From contig WIXG01000037.1 in NCBI GenBank assembly GCA_009869945.1, positions 186,001 to 250,000 on the forward strand: 64,000 nucleotides of DNA, written 5' to 3'. Both the position numbers and the translations under genes were made by a program. How positions within the stretch are numbered: the stretch's first letter is position 1; each line of letters begins with the position of its first letter. The stretch comes from Mesaphorura yosii. Its lineage: Eukaryota; Arthropoda; Collembola; Poduromorpha; Tullbergiidae. Below the pieces are notes generated by a model. It saw only the letters and a list, made by a program, of their open reading frames with translations. It ran no database searches and was not told the DNA's origin. Positions 22,201 through 37,200 of this stretch are shown one piece after another.

Positions 22201-25200
22201 GCGACAGAGCATGGAAAAAGCGTTGAAATTTTAATGGATACAGAGAAAAAGCATAAGCACTCATTAACCAAAGATTAATCTGGCTCGGAAAATGCGACAA
22301 GCCATTAAAACCAGCTTGAGCCTGGCCCAGGTGCAATTTTTCTTCTTAATTCAACAACACTTAAGTGCAGGCAAAAGTGAAGCCTTGCCCAACCTATAAT
22401 TTACTCACATACTTTGCTGGTTGCAAGTTTCACAGCAAAAAATTGCCAACGTCAAGATCAAGATTACATGATGACAGGATAATTTGACTCTCATCTAAAT
22501 ATGGTCCTGTAATTATACGTGAAATGTGAGAACTGCAAAGGGGACTTTCGCTTGAACAATTTTTCTCCAGTGGGATGGCCTCTGAAATAATTTACACAAG
22601 ACATTCTCGAGTTTCCTTGCATAATACACATGTCTTTTGTCTTTGTCTGTCTATCCTGGTCTGGTCCCGGCCCATTCATCTCTCTATTCACAAATTCTAC
22701 AGCGTGTCAGACTCTAAATGTCAGAACAAAACAACTCAGGAAGTCATTTTCACAAATCTCACGACTACTGCGACTTGTAACTGGCCTGGCACAGATGCTA
22801 AAAGCAGTGCCAATCAAGAGTTTCAAGAGTCGAACCGGCTTCATTGAACCCGGCTTTTGCATTGCATCTTTCTAATATCTGATTGAATTGCACTGCCAAA
22901 TGCAAATACAGACGGCAAAGAGAAGAGGACATCGACTCGAAACCCGGTCCTACCTTGAATACATGAAGCTAATTTTATATTCTCTTCAATACGTCAATCA
23001 ATGCAGGCTGTCAGAGTCAAAGTCAACGAAGTTCAAAGAACAAAGGCAATGCCGTTGTCTATCCTATTGCGCGCTTCTGAAGCGCATCATCATCTTCATT
23101 TCGCAGTCGCACAGCAAGAAAGGTCGCCCAATCAATATCGAATCTGGCTTTTATGATTCAAAGTTTCCTCGTTTCAACAGCCCTCAAAATAAAATCTTTG
23201 CGGATTTTGACTCGTGCCGTGCCAAATTCGTATTGAAATTCTTCAGCTTCTTTACAATTAACAAATTCCGCATGTGAAATGGTCACCTGTACTTCGCATA
23301 AAGACGATAACGACTACAGAAATGAATGCAATGCCAGGCAGCCCTGAATGAGATAATGGTTCATAGATATTTCATTCATCATAATTCTAATCCCATTAAC
23401 AACGTGTTATAAAGCCTTACTTTGAATTATGGCCACGGTGACGGTGAGATGAGGACATCGCCCTTCCACACACTGCATATCTGCGTGACTTCCCGCTACG
23501 CTGAACTTTAATTTAGTATGAAATTGAAGCACGCGATTCGCGAAATGAGATTCAAGATTATTCAGGCCAGTCTCTAGTTTTATGCTGCTGGAAAGGTTCA
23601 AACTATTAATCATTTATGGAACGGTTTAATCAAATCCGAAACTAATTGGCCAAGTGCATATATAGAAAAGCATCCAGCATTGTCTTGTCTGAAATTGAGC
23701 TATTTTTGAGTTCAGTTCGGCAGAATACGAAGAATATTATGGAAGAAACAAGAGACCGAAACGATTTTGAATATGATTGGGCATTCAAGCAGAATGAAAC
23801 TCGAGCTCGAAATTGGAACATGGCCAAAATTTTTCAGATTGTAAACAACTATCAGCAGATGTATCTTGTGCTATCTACATGACATGGTTTCGCATCATGT
23901 TCATGTTTCTTTCATATTTACAATGAGAATACGAATACGGGAAATACGGGTACAGGCGAATGCATATTCACATTCGAGTTCACATTATTTTTATCCATGA
24001 CTTTTATATACAAAGACATCAGAAACTTGTCCCGCATGTCTCCGAATGCATGCTTTGAAGTCTTTCACATATACATTCAGTCCAGTCACAGACGAGGTGA
24101 TAAAGAAGATATGGGCGACTGATAAATGGGCTTATGCCATGAAAGCAAAATATCACATCTTTGACGAATTCAAGTTCTGTATTGAATTGGTCACAATACA
24201 CATTTTAATTAAACGGAATGCTAATTGTAATTTAAGCCCAACCCAAGCCAAGCGAAGGAACGCCAGGTAAAAGCATGCATTTAAAACAAACAGTGAAACA
24301 CAAGGCACAATGGAGTGGTAAGGCATTGTTTCTTTCCATCTTCATTAACATCCACATCTATTAAGAGCTCGGGCGTGTCTTCCTATTGTAGTCCAACTCG
24401 GCATCGCACCGTTTGTATGGTAAAAACAACCACCCACAAAGTTACACAGAGATAGAAAGAAAAATGCTGAGCGCTCTAAGTTTCTCTCTCTGCCTGTTGA
24501 CTGCTTCGCTAAGTAGAAAGATTTATTGACGTAAACCAAGAAAAAGTAATCAAGACATCAGCGTTTGGATTGTGTATTGTGGAGTCTGCTACTAATTTAG
24601 AAAAATTGAGTTTGGTATCTTCACTTACAGATTCTTGGCACTTTGGGCTCAGCATTTCGCATTTCCGACGGCCATTCATTACCATAAATATGTCAATCGA
24701 CCGGCCAGCCGGTTCAATTGGCGCAATACTGCAAATGACAGCCTGTATAATAAATTGACATGGCTTGTCTATGCAATATCCATTGCATTCTTCTTCATTT
24801 GCAAATGTGTATTGCATTACAAGTCAATCTCAATTGCAAATGACTATGCTGCATTCTGTGATTTTTGTTATGTTACGTTCCGTTTCTTAGTCGCGCAACA
24901 ATCTCAACTCAACAATGGTATCATAAAGCCTGTGGCACAGTCCATCTGAATTGCATCTGCAGTCAAGCCAGAGTCAACATACAGAGAGTCTTTTCATTTC
25001 ATTTCTACTTTCCTTCAGGCGCTTTTGGATAAAATCTTCGACTCCGTGCAACTCCAACTTGAAGAAGAAGGCAATGAGAATGAGAATGACCAACTAATAA
25101 AAGCCTTTCATGCTACATTACAATGGATCGCATTGTTACAATTTGGGGTACACCTTTCTCGAACGGACCAGGGCCTTGTAATCTGGTATGAGGTTTGAAA

Positions 25201-28200
25201 GTACGGTTCGGTCAAATGCGCATTTCTACGCTTCATCTGACAGAGAATTCAACGCAGACAGTCAACAACTCGTAGCAATAGCAAGATGGTGGTGCATCTA
25301 TTATTATCAACTTGTCCCTTGAGTCCGAGTCCGAGTAGTACTTCACTAGAATAGAACTTCTTTTATTGTAATCCAAATGCTAAATGCATAATAAGAGACT
25401 GGACCAGCGAATATGGTCATCCTCCACTTTGAATCTCTCTTCTGTTCTGATCCGTACTATAAGGACAAATTGAACCTCTAGCAAGATTCAGTCTCATGTG
25501 CTTGAAGTGCTTGGACTCGGCCTTTCGCTGAAGCCAAGCGTGATTTCACCGAAATAATTCCTTTTGTGTAGGGCAATAAAATAATGGAAAATTCCGTGCG
25601 TCGTGTCGTCTTAATTTTCGTCGTCATCTCCACCGTTTCATAATCTCTTTTCATTAAATGTACTTAAAAGTCTTTCTTCATGCTAATTAAGAGTACAGTT
25701 TCTCGCACTTACATATACGCATGTGAGTGCGACCTGAGCAGGAGTCTAACTGTGCGACCGCCTCGCATTTCGCATATATCCTTGTACGCGTGAAACGAAA
25801 TGCAAAATGAATTTAAAATGCTAAGAATTAAGTTGACAAATGGTCAAAATTTTTACAGTTACGGCAATAATTCTTTAAATTATTCAATTCACGACGGAAA
25901 GTTCACAAAGTCGTGAATTTCATGCGCGAAGGAATTAAATAAGGACTTGCTTTGGTTTTTCGACATCCAAATACGGAGAGCGAGACATTTCTCACTTGTA
26001 AGGCGTTAATCCTTCTTTCTGCAGCCCCACACTAATCTCCAGTCTGGTGCATATCCTGGTTCGTAGTTCCTATGCTCAACGCGCTGAGTTGGTACAAATT
26101 TCAGGATCGGGCCCACAAATGCGCCGTGGCCGCGTTTCAATCGCAGACGAGAAAGAAAAGCAAAAGTTGCTAGCTTGCGGAAGAAAGAAAGAAATATAAT
26201 GAACCTAGTAAAATGTTTGAAGCGAATCAAAGAACACTAAACGCGATATGCGTCGTAGCAAGGCAAGGCAGAGGCCGAGGCAGTTGGGCCGAGAGAGAAA
26301 GAGTAATTTAAAGTTTCGCTAGACTTAACTTTGTCAACTAAAACAACCAACATAAAAAATTATAATGGAACTCGAGCGTAAAAATTGCAGTTTAGTTGTA
26401 CGCTGTAGATAGAAATAATAGGCCAGGTTACATCTTCAAGACGCGAGATCGAGATCGAAACGACCAGCAGGTTAATACTCGGCTCTTTCTCTGGTGCTCG
26501 TATTCTTGGATTATGTGCCATTCGTGCAGGAAGTGCAAATAAACAACTTGCACGTATTAAAAATACGACCGACCAAGAATGAAGTTGAAGTCGGATAAAG
26601 TGCTCTTTATGGTGTTTGTGTTAACGTTAACTTTCATGAGTTTCGAGTCTGAAGCGGAGGACGGCGATGCACGTTTACAAAAGATAGAAAACCGCTTCTA
26701 ATTCCGGCGGATAAAAACTTCTCTGAGGTTTCGTCATGCCATTGCAATGCAATGAAGGCAACCAACCAGCAGCGCCTTGAAATATTTAACATTGGAATGA
26801 AACAATGTGAAGTCTTAATGCGAATTATAACACGAACGGACAACGGAGTAGTGGTATAATATTTGCATTAAAATTAAAGCTATGCGTAATCTGAATACAA
26901 TGCGAACAAAAATTGCATACTACTATTAACACATTTCTGCTTCACAATGCGATAATGCGAAGAATGAACTTCACTTTCAGGATTACGAAATTCACGCCAG
27001 CGCAGCGGCAGCAGCTTACTCGTAGTACCAGAAATACATCTGATTAATCTGATTTAAAAATCATGGCTCTACAAAATGCGAATTTTGAATTTTGTGAGAA
27101 TTTTCTGCAACAAAATCAAGGTTCAATGTAATTATAATGATAATTTATTAACAATTTTCCCAGGACTTCCTTCGAAACTGGTAAAACAGCTTGGGACTAA
27201 CACAACGATGGCGCAGCATGCGAATTGTGCATAAATTAATGCAAATGGCATCTGGCATGGCGCTGAAGACATGAAGCCGAGATTTTCTTTACTTTACTGT
27301 TACTGCGTGGAGTGTACTAATAAATTGCTAATGTAGCGAATAACAAATTCCTCTTGTGCACCGGGCTCAGGCTGCGACTGCGGCAGTAATTCAATTACGG
27401 TTCAATTAGTTTCAATATAATATCCATAGCCCATGGATTTTCGAATTTGTGCATGCGAAAGTCGAAAGAGACTGGAAGATGATTCTCTTGCAAAGTGCAC
27501 TGCACCACTACACTTGTAAAACAATAAGTCGTTAATAATACTCGCATGACATTAATGCAGCGATTTAGCCAGACAGATACGAATCTCCACAGTTCAAATC
27601 ACAGCGGGTGAGATTCTGTGCATTGAGCATAGGGAATGAACGTCCTGGCTAGTGCGTATGAATGAAGGAATTGATTATTCAAAATACCACCACGAGGAAT
27701 GCCACTGAATCCGTTCCTCATGAAATGCATGCGGTACGGTGGTGCGAATTTAGAACCGTTACTCGAAGGACTTCACTGAGGATATCGCCCATGAAAAGTT
27801 GTAAAGACAAATACGAAAGCGCAAACTTACCGACTGGTTTCTTGAGGAAAAGTTCCTGATGACTAACGTATGCGGGCGAAATGTAGTCATCGGAGACAGT
27901 TTCGTAGGCATCATTAACGAATCCAAGTACTTGCGGCGATGGTGTTTGCTCATTACGCAATGATTCGAGTTGCTGCAGCTTCTTTGAACCGCGTAATGAT
28001 GTTCGCAAGAATTCTTGCTCCTTTGCATGAAGTTCTTCTTGCTCACGTCGCTTCTTCAGTTCTTCCTGGAAACGGGAGACACAAGACGCGTTAGGATTTG
28101 GTTAAGCAGCCATAAAAATGGTTACGACCAAAGTTAATGTGATGTGACAATAAAATCTGGAGTGTTTGAAATATGAGCGCGTGCACGTACGCGGTAAGCT

Positions 28201-31200
28201 CGCAGAATCCGTCGTTCTTGCACAAGTACGCCGTGCATGGCGAGATGACATATTACCTCATGTGCCAAGCTACAAAATTTGGTTGAAAACGTAAAACTTG
28301 AGAGAGTGTCTCATCTCAAGTAAAGGCACAAATTCCTACCGAACGCGATACGCGAACTCGAGCACATGAATTACTGCACTAATAAAATCGCGTATTCGCA
28401 GACGCGCTGTAAATGTGGCTTGGTACACGTTGTTACAAATACTAATTATGAGTATATAAAATCTTCTTTCGTATTAATTCATATTCGCTCTTCGTAATTC
28501 ATAATTCACTACGCGTACGCAAAAAGCAAAAGGTACATGCAAGTGGGAACAAAATTCCAATTTAAGTGAATAGCAGATGCAGATGGTGCATGGCAGTAAT
28601 TTAATTTCACAAGTTCAATACGGTGTGGCGAGGCATGGCACATACTTTATACGGGATCAACATCAAGGTGATGAAGCTAACCAAACCACTAACCAACCAC
28701 CAGCTACCAGACTCGACTCAATGCCAAGTCTGTACTCGCCGTGCCGTACATGATCGCACATAATTTTTATATTTTTAATAAAATCGCCGTGCTGTATGTA
28801 AAACAGAAACCTCGGTCATGATAAAAGTATAACAAGTAACAGCAATAACAATACACGTTATTATGGCTTTGGAAATGCCACAGACTTAACGCCTACACTT
28901 TGCTCACGGCGGCTCGCGAGCCGCGAACATGAATACAAATAGTATGAGCATGAATGTTTTATGTTTGGCTTTACAGCACAGGATTCTGTTGTATGTCATA
29001 TTTTGTGAGCCATGCCATAATTTCGACTGCAACAATACACGTAAATGCGACGCGTAGGTTCAATTTGATTTTCAAATTAGGAAAAGTGTCAACTCAAACA
29101 TTTATGCCAATCAAATCAAGTATAGCATGCAATTATCCTTTGAGTACATCTCACGACACTTTCGTTGCATATTTCATGTCGTAATGTCACATGTCACAGG
29201 AAACAAATCAAGAAAAGAACAAAAGTTGGTTGGTTGTGAGTCGCTTACCTGGTACTTTCGTATACGATCTGCTTGGTCAGTGGACGGCGCAATTAAATCT
29301 GGAGTTGTCTTGTTTGGACTGAGTATTGTTCTTGGCAGAACGTGCGGAGGAGCCGCAATGGTGCCTCCTGCTGCAGTGATCGTTGTGTTGTTATTATTCG
29401 CCCAGCTGTCCTTGTCGGTGATTCTCGGCGGCGGGATCGGTTTGCCCGCAGCACCATTCGACGTTGGAAGCGTCGAGCTTCCGTTGCCCGTCATGACGGG
29501 AACTCCACCGGCACTGTTTCTACTGCTCAGTCCACTGTGCCCAATCTTGTTGGACACGACACCCGCACTCAAACCTGCACTGCTAGTCAATGTTGCTGCC
29601 TTCGCACTGCTTGTCGGAGGATACCGTGGTGGTGTCTTGTTTCGGGGGATGAACGTGTCGGGAACGTCCACGGCCATTTCTCGACCTTCATTACTCCATT
29701 CAACCATGTTGATCATATTTGCATATTGAGATTGAGATTGGTCGACTACGGACTCTCGTGATGAACTTTTGCTCGTGCTACGACCACCAACTCCACTTCT
29801 TGTTGATTTGGCCCCTTCAATACTCTCTTGTGATCCAGTTATATTCTCAAGACTTGTCGGTTTACTTGTTATTCTGGAAAAAGCATAAAACAAGCAGTCA
29901 ATTAATAATTCAAATACGCTGCAAAACAAGCAATAGACGCAATAAACGTAATAGGGTTGGACTGTGTGCCGTACCCCCAAAATTTAACACGTTTCATCAT
30001 TTTGATGGACGTAACGGTGCAGAAAATTGAAAGTGTTGGCAATCTTAGCAAGAATATGCAGTGTAGTATGTCAGTCACTGAACTGTACAATGGCCTAAAC
30101 AGTACTAAAGCAAACAGCACGACTGATAACTTTATTTTCCTTTATCAGCAATGTTAACGAGTGAGAGATAACCAGTCATGCCATTTCATGGAATTGGAAT
30201 GTAGGTTTACGTTACATCAATGCTTCAGCGTCGATCGTCTCAAATTACACGCACCGCATCGTATCGTGTCAGGTTACGTTTACATTACAAAATAGAGGCT
30301 TGCAAAAATAAATTAAGCTCAAAATAGAACTTCAGAGCTTTGTGGAGAGGCGCTCTGCTATAAATACTGTAGAATTACTTCTACTTCCATACTGCTCCAG
30401 CCACATAAATACAAATTACGCACTGTGAAATCGAGATTTGCAATAATAGAGAAAAATTGGAGTAACTAAATCCCTTCCAAGCCCCAGAATAGTGCACGAA
30501 ACACAAAAACAATGCTGCTACAGGTTACTTACATGGCGGTTTCCTTGTAAGGTGGTTTGATTTGCGATGTCCGTGGTTTGTCTGCAACTCCGACGCGATT
30601 TGGCACACTTTGTGACGATGAAGGTCCAGAAGACAATTGTTGTTGAGCGGTTGGCGTGGACTTTAACCGGTCTTGTGCCGAACTCTGAATCGCACTTGTC
30701 TTCTGTCGGACACCGTTCGAGATGAGCACTGGTGATTTGTTACTCAGCACTGCACTGGTGCTTTTGCTCCCACCACTAGACACGCTATTATTTGCAGCAC
30801 TCACACTTAAACCACTGATTGGACTAGTTGATTGTAAACTTGGTCGTTTGTCTTGCCTGGTCAATTCACTCCCACCACCTCCACCACCGCTCCCAATTGC
30901 CCGATGAAGTGCAACTTGCGAACTACTCAGCTCTGGCACGGAGGTTACGTAAATCGGACTTCCTGTCGCTGCTTCGATTAAACCGTTCAACTCAGCTGTG
31001 TCTCCACTCCCGGATGGAACTTCACTTAGCTGTGGGAAAATTAGAAAATAAATCACGAATTATTATAATACGCACAATACACCGCTTTCGACTTCGGACC
31101 TATTGACTATTTGGTAATAATTTACGTGCGTCGTGCATGTGTCAGCAGATTTTCCCCATAAAGAAGCAACACGACGACTGCAAAACGTCTTAGGTTGATA

Positions 31201-34200
31201 AATTCCAACCTCGCTCTTCGTATTTCACGACTGTCACCGACATAACTCAACTTTCACCTCACGTGAAGTTATCTATGTCATAAATATTGGAAATCTTGCT
31301 TTCGCATAGCCTACGATGCTGATACGCAACAATCTGTTTGCGATGTCCTACTGAATGAAGTAAAATGTAGAATGAGTTGCGAGACGTTCGATTTTCACTG
31401 TACCAGGCACAAGCCACAAGCACTGTGCAATTCATTTGAGTCCCGTGCCCGTTTAATGAAAGGAATCTGACATTTAATCGAGGACCGAACATGCAAGGCG
31501 CAAGTTCGAGCTGATGATGAGCTGACATTAATCAGATTGAAACTGACGTCTGGCGGAGTCGGTGAATGAACCGAAGCAAGGCAGGCAACTGACTCAGAAA
31601 CAAAAGGATGGTACGTCTAATTCATATTCGGGGCCTTGCTTGTTTCAGTAACGTAAAGTAAATGCCATAACTCAATTATGATGTTCGTGATGCTCAATAT
31701 TTTTATCGCATTATTACCTTTCAGGCTAACAACAACAATAAGAGAAAGTTGCCATCATAAAGAATTCTGCTGCAAAGTGCAAACAGTGTTTACTATCAAA
31801 ATATTCCAGTCGCCGTCACCAGTCGCCAGTCGAGCATAAAAATGTACCGGACCCGGACGGGCAAGACCCAATCGCTGGATCGCTGGATCAGTTGACCCAA
31901 TTCACATTCAAGGCAGTAAAAGGACATATGGAATGAAATAAAAATATTTCGCATCGCATCGCATCACGATCGTGACAGAGACAGCACCAGTAAAATTGAA
32001 AAAATTGTCCAAATCCATAAAACAAAGACACATGCAGAATAACAATGAGATTCTTCGTCAGTCAGCCATTAAATTTATATGAGGTTTATTGAAAGCTTGT
32101 GCATGCCTTGGACTCAACCGGACTCTGACCACATCAAAAGTGGATGGGCGAATCATCTGCGTCTGTCTATTCTCTCGAGATTTGCGTCCCACGGTTTCAA
32201 TTTCAGTGAACAGAATTAAAGATTATGAAGCCACGTCTGGATACGTAACAAAATTGGCGTTCTGGGAATTTTGGACCCAGCTCGAAGGTATGAATGACTG
32301 AAAATGGTTGCTCTGCTCCGAACAGCAACTGCAATATTAATCACTGGCCAACGCAATTATCGAAAACGTGAAACGGACTGATGCCAATCCAACTGCAACA
32401 AATCCCTGTGCCTCTTTTCTGTTTTACGGTACATACAAAACGGCATTTCCATTGCACTGATTGCATCGCTCGGCTTGGACTGACAGGAAGCTGGCCGGAT
32501 ATTTACTGGGACAATATAAATGAAATGTTGGCCTCTCTCAAACTTAAACATCACACATCGCCATCACCGTCGTGTATTTGTAAACTCTGCACTGCAGTGC
32601 AAATTGTTGTTGTAATGAACAGGTTCATTGTGTCCGTGTCCTCTCCTTTGAGCCAAAGCCAAGTCCTTTGTTGTAAACAGAAGGAAACAATACCGTAGTA
32701 CAAAAATTCACACAATATCGGAAAGTTGTGAAATAACTTGTGCTTTGAAACTTTTTTGCTGGTCCCATCCCGTCCCGTCCATGTCTCAAATTGTCTACTA
32801 CAACGTACTGGCAACGGCAATGCATTGTTAGGCGCTTACACGAATGGGCGTTTTTCTATGACATGGACTTGATCAGCATAAAATTCCTGGAAAGTGAGGA
32901 CCGTAGAGTAGACGGAAGTCAAGCTGCATGCCCGTTGGCTTGCCTTAAACCATTTAAACGGGATGCTTCGTATGTATTCAGTATTCAGAAAGTTTCCTTC
33001 ATGATTCATGGCTTGGCACTCACTCTTCGCGGCGTGACGTGGTAGGCAGAGGCGAGAGATCACTTGGTAAGATGAGATGGCACTCACGGGAATGCACGGG
33101 CTTGAGAAATAGGGTCGGGCATGGAACCTGAGAATTTGGAAGAGTTACAACATCTGTTCCGCTCTCAGTTCAACGATCAGCTAATGCAAACTCTGTTCTA
33201 CTCGCACTCGTTAAACAGAATGAAATAACCAACTAAAGTTTTCTATTTACATGTTTAAATGAACTTTCCGCCTGTGAAACTTCCAAAATTATCCCAAACT
33301 AAAGCACAATCCATAATTTCCACACCTTCTCCTGTATTTTCTGGTAATAACGTCGGGATCATCAAGAACTCTGGCACCAGAGAATAATTTGGACATTTTT
33401 CACACCACACAAAGTGCGCCGTGTAAGTAAAGTATATGAAATTATTGCATTAGCATAAAACCATGCCCTAAACCACAACAAAACACAATAATGCAATGCA
33501 GGAAAGAATGGAATATCAACATTAATCGCAGCACTGCGGCAAAACCATGTCGAATTAAAAATCTTATCGAGTTCAATGTACAAACTACAAATCTACTTTG
33601 TTCACGAGCAAGAGCAAAGAATCTTTGAATACTGTAATTGCAATGCATCCTGTCACCGGTATTGGCATTGAATTTGTGTAATCATTCAACCAAATCAAAA
33701 TGCAGTGAACTCAAACCCAATGCAAAATCTTAACCTATTCGATAACTGCAGTTTGCATTTTGCATCGCCATTGATTGGAAAATGGAGCAGTGCATTTCCT
33801 TGAATTCAAGCTGCTTTGACGTTTGTCTTTTCTTACCTGCTGTGACAATTTGGTCATATCCACCGGTTTAATTCTTTTGAGAGCAGAGAGTTTCTCGAGC
33901 CTCTCGCGTGCTTGTTGTTCCACCGCAATGACAAAGGCATCTTGCACGTTGCTCTGAGAAGCCAAGTCCAAGGCTGAAACACAATAAGAAAGAGAAGCAA
34001 TTAGGATTACGCCATTATGCGTGGTTTAATACGACAGCGACGGTGACGGCAGCGTTTGCCACTCGCATTTGCATTTCATGCAGCGCACACACGGAAACCT
34101 CATTAAAATGCACAAATCATCTTTGCGTTCGCAATGGCATGCTACAATTTATTGCTTCAAGCTCGCAAACGCTTAAAACTTTCCTTACGTCAGACTGCAA

Positions 34201-37200
34201 TTAATCCCGAAGGAATGTGGCAGACGGTGGTGCAATTACGCACTCAGAATTGGCATTACATAACGTTGATGAATTTCTCCCTTTTGTCTCGAGCCATTAA
34301 AATGTTTTGATGTCAATGCATGACGTTTAATGACTGCGAATACACTACAGCGCAATGCCCTTGTACTGCAGTGCATCATTAATAACTCAAAACGAGTGCA
34401 CTGGCAGTAATTACATTGGCAATTGAACTGGAAATTGATGATGTTCAAGAATTCTAAGCGAAAACCAGAGCAATACACGCCACACCACATACCGTGCCTG
34501 TATAGCAGTTGTGTACGCATTTTGTTTCACTAATTTTACGAGTACAGCACGCCACTGAGGCAGCCAAGTTATTGAAAACCAAGACCAACGACCAGGCAGC
34601 CAGCACCAACCAGCGTCGTCGGTACGTGGCTCAACATAATTATTTTGCTTCTGGTCTAATAATTCATCCTTCTTTTCTTCCATGCACAAGTTTCTGTCAC
34701 AGCAGACCTTTTCTTTTCTCTTTTTCTCCAAGACAAAAGTATGGCTCGGCAGGAAGGCAGACTGTTACGGCAATCAGCACAGCATGGCAAAAGAAGAAAT
34801 GAGAAGAATTCATGAAGTAAACCACAACACAGCACAGCATAGCAAAGAAGTTCACATCCACAGCAGTTTCGGCAGAAGACTGTACCCATGCCCATGCCAG
34901 GATTCCAGGATTCCAGGATACGGCGAAGCAATACACTTCCTCTCTATATGAATAATTTGTCTTGCTGTTTCATCGACCTTACAAAATTCATGACACATCT
35001 TCTCGTCAGAAACCGTGTTCGTGCTCCTTTCTAAACTTGCAGTCTCCGGAGTCTGTTCATAGTTTGGAAACTTTGCAATCTCTTTTCGTTCCGACTCCAT
35101 TCATCATAAATGGGGGGAAGGCAATGCATAAAACAGACAGCTACAAATTCTTCGGAGTGCCGTACCGGCTGCGATGCGCTGAAGTTAAAAATACGCATAT
35201 TCAAATCAAGCCACGGTCCGCGCGCGCCCTACACTGCATTGTCTTGGGTACAGATTAACTGGATTAGTTCACAACTTTGTACGACAGTCACTGCACAGCA
35301 AATAATTCATTATTAGTCAATATTTTGTCAGAGTCAAAGCCAGTTAGCCAGCATTAAAGTTCAGTTCATTCATTTATTCATTCAAAGTCATGCTCAGTGC
35401 AATTCATAATTCATAAACCAGGCAGAATGAGAAGAAAGATGAGAAGCGGAAGAGAAACGGAGGAGTGTCATTGCATTACAACTGGTCACACTTTCACTCG
35501 GCACTCATTTCGAAACCAAATACTGACCGGCCGCATTGCCCAGCCTGGCGAATGACGATGTCGATTGCGATGGCGTGAGTGAGTTTTGGCTTTGCTTGAA
35601 GCTGAAATTTTGGTGGCAGGGAAAATCCAACGCTGACAGAATGGACAAGCTTGGACTAGGCGTTGGAAATTCATCCCGAGAGTAGTCGCTAGTCTCACCG
35701 CCTGACATGGGCGAGTCCAAAATTAGCGGTGTCAGTTTCGAGAAGGGAGAAAGTGGGCTTTGGCTTTGGCCTTCTTGGTCACGAAGACAATGCGCACTTG
35801 AGCCTGCTGCATTACAATTGTCATTTATGCACATTTCATTTGAATGGGTAATCAACATCGTTTTCTCTCCATTCATGCACTTTCTGAATGCGTCGTCAAA
35901 AGGCTGTGGTGGTGACTGGGTCGAAGTCGTGCCTTTGCTGGTTCCATTTCCATTTTCAGCGGCAATCGCCATGCTCACGATTGTGGGGGTCGGTAATGAG
36001 TATGTAAACGAATTCAGAGGCACCATGGGCAATGGCGATGGCGAATTAATTCCACAATCAACTTTTTGTCCCATATCAAGTCGAAGTAGACTCATTAAAT
36101 TAAATAGCCCTTTCTCTTGCAGGAAGGAGCGTGATGTGGGTGTCGGGTTAATGACAGTCAATTGTGGCGAGAAGCACGGCGGAACCACAACACTCGCAGC
36201 CGTCGGTCGAGGCAACCGTGATGATGCTGGCTGTTCCGGGAGAGTAGCAGCATTGCTATGATGTGGATTATAGGACGCCGACGCTGGCGCTGCCGAAATT
36301 GGGCAAGTGCGTGAGAGGAGCGTAACTGTTTGTGGTTTCAGCTGAGCTGGAAGAATTAGCATGTCAATGCTGCTACAGTAGCTCCCGTTGCTGCTTTTAT
36401 TGCTATTACTGTCATCATCATCACGATCACGGGGATTACGAGCAGCACGAGCACGAGGCACCTCATTGTCACTTTCAGTTTTTGCCATTCCACTAAATTC
36501 GAAAGCGCCAGCTCGCTGCTGTGGTCGTTCCTGTCTCTGCGAATGCGGAGGCGACTGGATTCTTTGCTTTTGCTCATTTCGCTTCACCAACGCAGCTGCG
36601 GCCGCGTTAAGTCTGGCAATTTTCTGCTGCTGTCGAATCCGCTCCTTTTCTATGCGCTGCATCATCAGCATCTTCTTATTGTACGCAGCGATGAAGACAG
36701 GTCCTTGACCAAAGCTGTAGCAACTGTTCAAGGTGCTTGTAGTTTGATTGCTTGTGTTGCTGCTACAATTGCTACCTGCGTCGGAGTCAATGTGACGGAG
36801 ATGGAGGAGGCTGAAGTCGAGCGGAGGCTGCGATCGCTTCTGAATTGGCCCCAGTGTGACAAGCGAATTTTTGTTGATGTGCTGCACAGCTGGAATCATG
36901 CCTCTAACCGAAGCACCAGCAGCAGATCCGCTACTCGAAGCAGGCGCACGTGCTTGTGCTTCACAGGCCACTTTCGTCTTTGGTCGAGGTCTTGCATAAA
37001 TCGGCTCATTCATGCAAGACGAAGACGGGTTCTGAGGCTGAGGAGGCGCAGGTACGGGATTCGCATACTCCTTGAGTCGTGCCACCGGATTCCGGAATTG
37101 GAGTGGTTGTTGCTGCTGCTGCTTATTGGCTGGTAAGGTTGGTGGAATCTGGCACATTTCGTACGCATGAACATACTGGCAGCATGAGTATGGGGGTTCG

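Noticed and set aside
26006-26230. Minus-strand frame ending [22 protein letters not shown]..., considered as an exon, with a tRNA B-box-like ggttcgtagttcc on the other strand
   Set aside because: No domain match and no convincing splice pair. The B-box-like word has the wrong spacing and no A box or foldable cloverleaf could be found.
29127-29729. 200-codon plus-strand open frame
   Set aside because: It is the antisense shadow of the 625-nt Stardust exon, whose minus-strand frame carries the ECR motif and correct splice phases.
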